Shown here one piece after another: positions 6,684 to 13,261 of a stretch of 23,627 nucleotides of DNA (the stretch's first letter is position 1; each line of letters starts with the position of its first letter). Source of the stretch: JBIQLO01 sp044464175. Lineage in GTDB: Bacteria > Planctomycetota > Phycisphaerae > Tepidisphaerales > Tepidisphaeraceae. The DNA lies in NCBI GenBank assembly GCA_044464175.1, contig JBIQLO010000039.1, forward strand, positions 1 through 23,627. The letters run 5' to 3'. The notes beneath the pieces are model-generated. The model saw only the letters and a program-made list of their open reading frames with translations. It searched no databases and was not told the origin of the DNA. The translations under genes were made by a program, and so were the position numbers.

Positions 6684-8618
6684 ATGTGCGGATTCGTCGG
6701 AGCCGTGGCCTGGGATCATCGCCTGGCGCTGTCGCGCCCGGGGCTGGAGCGCATGGCCGACGGCATCGCGCACCGCGGGCCCGATGGACGCGGGCGACAC
6801 CTCGATCCCGGCGGTCCGGCGCAGGCCGCCTTCGCCCTGGCGCACTGCCGCCTGGCCATCCTGGACCCCGACCCCCGCTCCAACCAACCCTTTGCCGATG
6901 CGGCCGGGCGATGGATCGTCTTCAACGGCGAGATCTACAACTTCCGCGAGTTGCGGCGGGAACTCCAATCGCGTCTGCCTGACTACCCTTGGCGCACCGA
7001 GGGGGACACCGAGGTGCTGCTGGCCGCCTACACCGCATGGGGGATGGACTGCTTGGGGCACCTTAATGGCATGTTCGCCTTTGCGCTCTGGGATGCCCCC
7101 AACCAGCAGCTATTTCTCGCCCGCGACCCGATGGGGCAAAAGCCCCTCTACTTCGCCACGGCCGCCGCGCCCCAGCCGGCCGCCATCGCCTTTGCCAGCG
7201 AATTGGCCGCCCTGCGCCCGGTGGACTGGATTGACCAAACCCTCAGCCCCGCTGCCCTGACGCACTACCTTTGCTGGGGCTACATCCCCGCGCCCCGCAC
7301 AATCCACCAGGGCGTCCGCCAGCTCCTGCCCGGCACATGGGCTCTGTGCCGGGCATCAGGCGTTACCACAGGCCGCTATTTCGACCCCGCCACGGGTCAG
7401 GGAAATTGGAAGACGGAAACCGGAAACGGGGCGGCCGCTGGTTTGCCGTCCCTGCTCCGCAGCGCGGTCGCTCGCCAGCTTGTTTCGGATGTGCCCCTGG
7501 GCTGCTTTCTGTCCGGTGGGATCGACAGTTCCGTCATCGCCCTGGCCATGCGCGACATTGTGGGAGACGCCCGGTCCGTCCACACGTTTTCCATCGGTTT
7601 TGACGACCCGCGTTATGATGAATCCCCCTACGCCGCCGCCGTTGCCCGGCATTTGGGCACCACGCATGAGTCTTTCATCATTCATCCCGAGGTGGCGGAG
7701 GACTTGCCGAAACTGGCCGCGGTCTTTGGCGAGCCGTTCGCTGATTCTTCGGCCCTGGCCGTCCATTATCTGGCCCGCCAGACCCGCCAACGCGTGAAAG
7801 TGGTGCTCAGCGGCGACGGCGGGGATGAACTCTTTGGCGGCTACGACCGCTATCGCGCCCTGGCCCTGGCACAGCGCCTGCCCGATCCGTTAAAGGCGCT
7901 GGGGGCCTCTCCCGTGTGGCAGCGCCTCCCCGGCACGCATCCCAAATCCCGCCTCACCCATCTTAAACGGTTGCTGGCCACCCTGCATCATCCGCTGCTG
8001 GAACGCTACAGCGCCTATATGCGCCTCTTCGACGATGCCACGCTGAATGAATTGCTGCCGGAGGCGCTTCAGTCACAGCTGCCGGGCGCCGCCCGGTATC
8101 TGGTCGAGCAGGGGGGGGCGCTCCCCTGGAGCGAGGCCGACCCCGTCCCCCTGGCCACCGCGCTGGACCGCCTCACCTATCTGCCCAATGACCTGCTCAC
8201 CAAGCTGGATCGCGCCTCCATGCTCCACGCCCTGGAAGTGCGCAGCCCCTTTATGGATCCGGACCTGGTCGCCTTTGCCGCCACGCTCACCGGCCCGCAA
8301 CTGATCCGGGGCGGGTCCAAACGGATGCTGCGCCAGGCATTTGCCAATCAACTTCCGCCGGAAGTTTTTACCCGCCGGAAAATGGGTTTTGCTCTGCCCA
8401 TCGGCCAGTGGTTCCGCACCCAGCTGCGCCCCATGCTCCACGACCACCTTCTGGCGGCCGATTCCTTCGCCGCCACCCACTTCAACCTGGCGGTCGTCCG
8501 CCGTTTGATTGAGGAGCACGAAACCAATCAGGCCGACCACGCCCAGCGTCTCTATGCCCTCCTGATGTTGGAACTGACGATGTGCGCCGCCACCGGGTCT
8601 GCGGCGGCCTTGGGTTAG
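6684..8618 (+). CDS. asnB: Asparagine synthase (glutamine-hydrolysing), AsnB type
   Basis: This 644-residue enzyme transfers ammonia from glutamine to an aspartyl-AMP intermediate, giving asparagine, or in some clusters amidates other substrates. The class II amidotransferase domain starts at Cys2 (MCGFVGAV), which becomes the catalytic N-terminus after methionine removal, and continues with HRGPDG, FNGEIYN, TEGDTEVLL and ARDPMGQKPLY. The synthetase domain has the pyrophosphate loop SGGIDSS at about 277-283, LSGDGGDELFGGY from about 375, and the NDLLTKLDRASM / EVRSPFMD segment. The start is fixed by the need for Cys at position 2. No Shine-Dalgarno is visible; TAATCT lies only seven bases before the ATG, so a leaderless transcript is conceivable. 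The gene is divergent from DUF4838 and 164 bases before the regulator gene. No glycosyltransferase cluster surrounds it, so ordinary asparagine synthesis is the simplest reading. Confidence 0.93.
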   Translation: MCGFVGAVAWDHRLALSRPGLERMADGIAHRGPDGRGRHLDPGGPAQAAFALAHCRLAILDPDPRSNQPFADAAGRWIVFNGEIYNFRELRRELQSRLPDYPWRTEGDTEVLLAAYTAWGMDCLGHLNGMFAFALWDAPNQQLFLARDPMGQKPLYFATAAAPQPAAIAFASELAALRPVDWIDQTLSPAALTHYLCWGYIPAPRTIHQGVRQLLPGTWALCRASGVTTGRYFDPATGQGNWKTETGNGAAAGLPSLLRSAVARQLVSDVPLGCFLSGGIDSSVIALAMRDIVGDARSVHTFSIGFDDPRYDESPYAAAVARHLGTTHESFIIHPEVAEDLPKLAAVFGEPFADSSALAVHYLARQTRQRVKVVLSGDGGDELFGGYDRYRALALAQRLPDPLKALGASPVWQRLPGTHPKSRLTHLKRLLATLHHPLLERYSAYMRLFDDATLNELLPEALQSQLPGAARYLVEQGGALPWSEADPVPLATALDRLTYLPNDLLTKLDRASMLHALEVRSPFMDPDLVAFAATLTGPQLIRGGSKRMLRQAFANQLPPEVFTRRKMGFALPIGQWFRTQLRPMLHDHLLAADSFAATHFNLAVVRRLIEEHETNQADHAQRLYALLMLELTMCAATGSAAALG

Positions 8619-8700
8619 GGGCTACACTTCACCCATCATCCATTCTGGCGGCCAAACACGATTGGATGTGAAGGCATCGGCCTTTGCGTGCGAGATGCAT

Positions 8701-8734
8701 GTTTGACTTAATCAAACAAAAATTTGTTTGACTT
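8701..8734. promoter_or_regulatory. Overlapping palindromes, likely operator of the downstream regulator
   Basis: GTTTGA-N5-TCAAAC (8701-8717) overlaps a second palindrome, CAAACAAA facing TTTGTTTG (8713-8730), and GTTTGACTT is repeated directly at 8701 and 8726, 25 bases apart. The AT-rich block lies about 50-80 bases before the regulator gene. Two TTGACT hexamers fall inside it, and a poor -10 (TAAGCT, 8752-8757) could pair with the second. Autoregulation by the GntR/LacI-type protein would fit, but is inferred. Confidence 0.55.
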
Positions 8735-8782
8735 TGAAATTCAGACTCAGGTAAGCTTTGAAACATTCCAAGAGGAAAGCCC

Positions 8783-10030
8783 ATGAACCCCGGATTGGTC
8801 CGACAATCCTATGCCGAGCAGTTGGCCGCGCGACTTCGCAGTGCCATCGAGTCTGGCCTCTGGGCGCCCGGCGCCCGTGTCCCGACCATTCGCAGACTTG
8901 CCGCCGATCATGAGGTGAGCGTCAATACCGCGCTGGCGGCATTGCGCCTCCTGGAAGAGCAGGGGTGGATTCAGCGCAAGCCCTCCGGCAGCGCGATTGT
9001 GAATCCCCAGCGCGGCTCCCGTGCGGCCGCCCCTGTGCCGATGCCCGCTGGCGGGGAGATGCGCCATATCGCCCTGGTCGGCTCTCCCCTGGGCGATCCC
9101 TCCGATGGATGGGGCACGCGCATTCTTGTGGCCAACGAGCGCGTGCTGGCCGAAAACGGGAATTACGCTTTGACGCGGATGCCGTCACGGGGGGAGGGAT
9201 CGGAGAAGGAATATCGCCGGATGCTGCGGCAGATCGACGCCTTGGCGCCCCGATTGGCCGGAGCGGTTCTTTATTTCAATCATCCGGTCTACCTGGAGCG
9301 GATGACTCAGAAGCTGGATCAACTGGGCCTGCCGTGGGTGACGATCTATCGCCCCGGCGAACAGATGACCCACAACTACGTCTCGGCCGACAGCCTGGCG
9401 TCCGGCCGGGCGGTGGGACGCTGTTTCATACTGGAGAATATCCAGCGAGTCCTGGTCCTCAGCCCCGATCTGGCCCCGGTCGTCTCATGGACGCAAAAAG
9501 TGACCGGCCTGCTCGAATCGTATCTTCATCATAAGTGCCCGATCAACGGCATCGAATATCTCTGCTGTCCCGGCAAGGATGAGCCGGACGGCTACGCCGC
9601 CACGCGCGACTATCTGGCCTCCCATGACGCCCCGCAGGCGATCTTTGCCACCGGCGACTATCTGGCCATCGGCGCCATGCGCGCCTGCCGCGAGGCGGGG
9701 CTGGCGATTCCCGATGACATTGCCATCGTCGGCAGCACGGGCTTGGACATCGCCCGATTCACCACCCCGCCCATGACCGTGGCCGCCCAACCGATGGAAG
9801 CGATGGGGCGGGGGTTAGCGCAGATGCTCTTGCGCATGATCCAGACGGGCGAGCGCCGGCTGCCCGGCCGCCAGATCGCCGGGCGGCTGATCCTGCGGGA
9901 TTCCATGAAGATATCCCAAAGCACCCGGAAAATTTTATCCCGCGAGAAATTGTTGCAGGAAGACGGCGGCAATGACCCCTCGGGGGAACCGGCTCAGCGG
10001 ACACTTGTCACAGCAAAGGAGCAATCATGA
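8783..10030 (+). CDS. GntR-type winged-helix regulator with LacI/GalR-like sugar-binding domain
   Basis: The 415-residue protein begins with a GntR-type winged helix (about residues 7-75: LRSAIESGLWAPGARVPTIR, then VSVNTALAALRLLEEQGWI). It continues with a periplasmic-binding-protein-like domain of the LacI/GalR kind (IALVGSPLG, VLVLSPDL, the FATGDYLAIGAMRACREAGL segment, IPDDIAIVGSTG and FTTPPMT). This architecture is known from AraR-type repressors that respond to sugars or sugar phosphates. The start is supported by AGAGGAA five bases upstream. Its TGA overlaps the ATG of the first prepilin gene, whose AAGGAG ribosome-binding site lies within the regulator's last codons, so the two are translationally coupled. 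Most likely it senses a carbohydrate and controls its own promoter and the seven-gene run that follows. Residues after about 380 are a tail with no recognised domain. Confidence 0.87.
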   Translation: MNPGLVRQSYAEQLAARLRSAIESGLWAPGARVPTIRRLAADHEVSVNTALAALRLLEEQGWIQRKPSGSAIVNPQRGSRAAAPVPMPAGGEMRHIALVGSPLGDPSDGWGTRILVANERVLAENGNYALTRMPSRGEGSEKEYRRMLRQIDALAPRLAGAVLYFNHPVYLERMTQKLDQLGLPWVTIYRPGEQMTHNYVSADSLASGRAVGRCFILENIQRVLVLSPDLAPVVSWTQKVTGLLESYLHHKCPINGIEYLCCPGKDEPDGYAATRDYLASHDAPQAIFATGDYLAIGAMRACREAGLAIPDDIAIVGSTGLDIARFTTPPMTVAAQPMEAMGRGLAQMLLRMIQTGERRLPGRQIAGRLILRDSMKISQSTRKILSREKLLQEDGGNDPSGEPAQRTLVTAKEQS

Positions 10031-10860
10031 AAAAAACGCATATCTCGGCCAAATCCGGATTTACATTGGTTGAACTCCTTGTCGTAATAGGAATCATATC
10101 GATTCTCATCGCGATGCTCTTGCCTGCGTTGAACAAGGCCCGCGAGGCGGCAAAGACGATCCAGTGCATGAGCAACATGCGCCAGATCGGCCAGGCCTTG
10201 CAAATGTATGCGACCCAGAGTCATGAATATCTTCCTTACTGGAACCAGGACAGCGCCACCACCCTGGGATATCCCGTGCCTCCCGCGGATCACCGCCACT
10301 GGTGGCAGGTGTTGATGTATTCCGGCGCTCTGGCCGCAACCCCCGCTCCCACCAGCCGCCTGGTGAGCAAGGTGCTCATCTGTCCCAATCTGCCTCCTTA
10401 CACGGGCACGACCACTGGAACCACCGCTCTGGAGCGGCGGCTGCTTTACGGGTTCTTCAATTACGGTATCAATGGCGCTCTGAGCGTTGATTACACCCAT
10501 CCCGGCGGCCCAACCAACTGGCCACGCTGGATCAAGATCACAAAGGTCCGCCACCCCACCGAAACGGTCATGATCGCCGAGGCGGCTTCTCCGGGTGGAA
10601 ATGTCGAACCGGGTGGCGGCCCGGCTCGTGAGGTTTACTACGCGGAGCCCTATGCTCCCGCCTCTCCGTCCACCAATCTGGGTCATGCCGGTATCTGGCA
10701 CGCCAACGGCGGGTGCAACGTGCTGTGGGTGGACGGGCACGTCACCACCGTCCATGCGCCGAACAGGAATGATGCCGCCACATTGTATTCGGAGAAGGCA
10801 TTGGGCTTTTTAAACACAGATGGGACCAAATCCAGCCCCTGTTTCTGGGATATTGACTAA
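10027..10860 (+). CDS. Prepilin-like protein 1, N-methylation motif and H-X-DG C-terminus
   Basis: The first residues are a short basic leader ending in Gly (AKSG), then FTLVELLVVIGIISILIAML, the classic prepilin-peptidase site and hydrophobic helix of type IV pilins and type II secretion pseudopilins. After the helix comes NKAREAAKTIQCMSNMRQIGQALQMYA, the conserved extension typical of the very large prepilin families of planctomycetes and Lentisphaerae. The C-terminal part carries H(10)DGH (NVLWVDGHV), the H-X9-DG motif of this group. The protein would be cut by a prepilin peptidase and inserted in the inner membrane or a pseudopilus. AAGGAG precedes the ATG with good spacing, and the gene starts within the regulator's stop codon. 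The beta-helix gene follows after 58 bases. The peptidase and the secretion machinery are not in the window. Confidence 0.88.
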   Translation: MKKTHISAKSGFTLVELLVVIGIISILIAMLLPALNKAREAAKTIQCMSNMRQIGQALQMYATQSHEYLPYWNQDSATTLGYPVPPADHRHWWQVLMYSGALAATPAPTSRLVSKVLICPNLPPYTGTTTGTTALERRLLYGFFNYGINGALSVDYTHPGGPTNWPRWIKITKVRHPTETVMIAEAASPGGNVEPGGGPAREVYYAEPYAPASPSTNLGHAGIWHANGGCNVLWVDGHVTTVHAPNRNDAATLYSEKALGFLNTDGTKSSPCFWDID

Positions 10861-10918
10861 TGCCATTGTTGGCCGGACCGGATGTGATAAACCGGTGATT
10901 GGATTAATGGAAATTCGC

Positions 10919-12352
10919 ATGTTGAACCGAACCGTACTTACCATTACTTGTTGTTTCGCCCTGCTTGCCTGCGCCGGCCTCGTTCCGTCTTCGGCGCAAG
11001 CCGCGGCGGCAGCCCCCCTCAATGTCCGTGACTTGGGCGCCAAAGGGGACGGCCAAACCGATGATGCTCCCGCCTTTCAGAAAGGACTCGATGCCCTGTC
11101 CAAGTCCGGTGGTGTTCTTTTCGTTCCCGCCGGCCGATACCGCATTGCCCAGACCCTCCGCGTCTCCGGTGGCTCTCTCAACAAACCCGATTCCCTCAAC
11201 TGGATGGAAATCCGTGGCGAAGGTGAGGCCTCTCAGCTCTTGGGCGACGAGGTGGACTACATCCTCGACGCCCAGGGCGGCTACGACGAAAAAGGGACGC
11301 CCCAATATGTCAACGGTCTGCGCATCGCCGGCCTCCAGTTCACCAGCTTCAACACCGACGATAAAAAACGCTGCGGCGGCATCAACGCTTCCCGTCTGAT
11401 TCGCTGGTCCTGCCAGAACGCTTATTTCATCAACCTCCGCACCGGCATTTACGCCGCCGACAAGACCCCCTCTGGCAAGAACATGTCCGTCTGGTGCATT
11501 CGTCTTCACAACAACCTCTTTTTCAGCTGCCACGATTACGCCATCAGGATGGGCCGGGTTTTCGATCTGACCATCGACAACAACATTGTCGAGCAATCCT
11601 GGGGCGGCATCTCCATCGGTCGGCCCGGCGACGGATATGACGCCGCCGCCAATACCCTCCGCGTTACCGACAACTGCATCGAAGGGATCGTCAAAGAGCC
11701 GGCGCTCCTCGGTTCCTGCTGGATCGGCGCCCGAGTCGTCGGCAATCATTTCGAAGCCAATTCCGCTGGTGATCTGATCGTCACCCCCCAGGAAAAAGAT
11801 GGCTGGACGCGCGGCCTGACCATCTCCGCCAACACTTTCGCCCCCACTAAAAAACAACGACAGACCGGCCAGTATGGCCCAATTCGCCTCACGAAAACCC
11901 TTGATGCGGTCATCACCGGCAACTTTACTGTCGGTCCGATTCTCATGGACCCCGCCAGCCAACCGCTTGGCCGGGGCGTCAACATCGCCTCCAATATCCT
12001 CAACAATCCCGCCGCCGTCACCACCATGGAAGGCGCTACCCCCGGTGCCATCGCTCAGCCCGGTAAAAGCGACGCCATTCCTGCCGACACGGAGCGATGG
12101 GAAGTGACCAGTTCCTTTGCCCGTGTTGGCCTCGATGCCCGCCACGGCTTCCGTTATGAGCCGCATGGTCAGCCTGCCCGCTCCATTGCCTATGGCGAAG
12201 CGCCGCCAACCAAGGATGAGCAGCACGAGCCGGGTGATTTGGTCCTTAATCTCGAACCGAAAATCACCGACGGTCGGCTTCTCTTTGGTTGGACCTGCAT
12301 CGCCCCAGGGCGGCCCGGAACTTGGAAGCCGCTATACTTGAGCATCAAATAA
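10919..12352 (+). CDS. Secreted right-handed beta-helix protein, pectate-lyase-3-like
   Basis: The 477-residue protein has an N-terminal export signal (MLNRTVLTITCCFALLACAG). LLAC could be a lipobox, or signal peptidase I could cut after the later AQA. The mature part opens with NVRDLGAKGDGQTDDAPAFQ, then GGVLFVPAGRYRI, the well-known start of Pectate_lyase_3 beta-helix domains found in phage tailspikes, pectin lyases and other polysaccharide-active proteins. Repeated short strands with Asn/Gly turns (DNNIVEQSWGGISIG, VTDNCIEGI, VVGNHFEANSAGDLIV) fit the helix coils. The last ~80 residues look like a separate C-terminal module. Catalytic residues cannot be assigned by eye, so lyase, hydrolase or binding roles are open. 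An ATG at 10907 is four codons longer. It is the partner of prepilin 1 in the repeated prepilin/enzyme arrangement. Confidence 0.8.
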   Translation: MLNRTVLTITCCFALLACAGLVPSSAQAAAAAPLNVRDLGAKGDGQTDDAPAFQKGLDALSKSGGVLFVPAGRYRIAQTLRVSGGSLNKPDSLNWMEIRGEGEASQLLGDEVDYILDAQGGYDEKGTPQYVNGLRIAGLQFTSFNTDDKKRCGGINASRLIRWSCQNAYFINLRTGIYAADKTPSGKNMSVWCIRLHNNLFFSCHDYAIRMGRVFDLTIDNNIVEQSWGGISIGRPGDGYDAAANTLRVTDNCIEGIVKEPALLGSCWIGARVVGNHFEANSAGDLIVTPQEKDGWTRGLTISANTFAPTKKQRQTGQYGPIRLTKTLDAVITGNFTVGPILMDPASQPLGRGVNIASNILNNPAAVTTMEGATPGAIAQPGKSDAIPADTERWEVTSSFARVGLDARHGFRYEPHGQPARSIAYGEAPPTKDEQHEPGDLVLNLEPKITDGRLLFGWTCIAPGRPGTWKPLYLSIK

Positions 12353-12383
12353 CGCACACACGCTTGCAATACAGGAGCATAGC

Positions 12384-13133
12384 ATGGTCGCAGAACCACG
12401 AATGGGAACGGGACCTGCGGGCAGGATCGCTGGTTCCGCCTCGCCGGTAGTGACCCCGCCCACGGCCTTTACGCTGGTTGAGTTATTGGTCGTCATCGGG
12501 ATCATCAGCGTCCTGATCGCTCTGCTGCTGCCCGCGCTCAACAAGGCGCGAGAGGCGGCCAAGTCGGTGCAGTGCCTGAGCAATCTGCGCCAGATCGGCC
12601 AAGCCGTCCATATCTACGTCAGCGAGAATAAGGGACATCTGCCCCCCAGTTACAATGACAAGGTGGATGCCAAGTACGCCCGCTGGTTCAGCATTATTCT
12701 TCCCATTTACATCACCCCGCCCAATACCACCCCGGGGAGCACGGTTTTCGTTTGCCCGGACAATCCCCGCCGCTGGGGCGGCTCCGATCGGCTTCCCGGA
12801 GGGAATTACATCTGGGAGGGCAACTATGCCTGGAACTATGATGTGACCAATGCCACGACCAATACACCCCCCAATAACCACTCCATTCGACCCGTGACGC
12901 GCATCAAGAACAGCCAGGCGATCGGCATGGTCGCCGATGCCGGCGGACAGGCTTCCCCCTACATTGGCGAACGCTGCACCTATTGGTTCTCCTCCCTCAA
13001 CTACGAGACATATCTGGCCCACCCACACAGCGGCATGCGGGGGACCAATGTCCTGTATGTCGATGGTCACGCCGCCACACTGCTGGGCAACGACTTAAAC
13101 ACCACTGTCTTTTACATCCCGTCCACCCAATGA
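12384..13133 (+). CDS. Prepilin-like protein 2, alanine at the cleavage position
   Basis: This is a second pseudopilin-like protein of 249 residues with AFTLVELLVVIGIISVLIAL, NKAREAAKSVQCLSNLRQIG and a C-terminal H(11)DGH motif (NVLYVDGHA). Its leader is long (about 28 residues, Pro/Gly/Ala-rich), and the residue before the FTLVELL block is Ala, where classical prepilin sites have Gly. AGGAG lies just upstream of the ATG. Between the conserved N- and C-terminal pieces it shares little with prepilin 1, as expected if the middle part determines a specific partner. It begins 31 bases after the beta-helix gene and is followed, across a 128-base structured gap, by the first GH-like gene. Confidence 0.86.
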   Translation: MVAEPRMGTGPAGRIAGSASPVVTPPTAFTLVELLVVIGIISVLIALLLPALNKAREAAKSVQCLSNLRQIGQAVHIYVSENKGHLPPSYNDKVDAKYARWFSIILPIYITPPNTTPGSTVFVCPDNPRRWGGSDRLPGGNYIWEGNYAWNYDVTNATTNTPPNNHSIRPVTRIKNSQAIGMVADAGGQASPYIGERCTYWFSSLNYETYLAHPHSGMRGTNVLYVDGHAATLLGNDLNTTVFYIPSTQ

Positions 13134-13180
13134 GGATTTTTATTGACGACGAGGGAAGCATTTTGATCCCCTCAATCCTC
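13132..13180 (+). other. Nested inverted repeat after prepilin 2
   Basis: GAGGATT at 13132-13138, overlapping the prepilin 2 stop codon, pairs with AATCCTC at 13174-13180. GAGGG at 13151-13155 pairs with CCCTC at 13169-13173 immediately before it. No T-run follows, so an intrinsic terminator is unlikely; an mRNA stability or processing structure that sets the pilin to enzyme ratio is a reasonable guess. Confidence 0.4.
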
Positions 13181-13261
13181 CCGTGATTGCCATCCTAAGC
13201 CTTAAATAAACGAAACAACCCATTGGCACGCTCTGAACCCGGAACCTTCAACCCGACGCCC

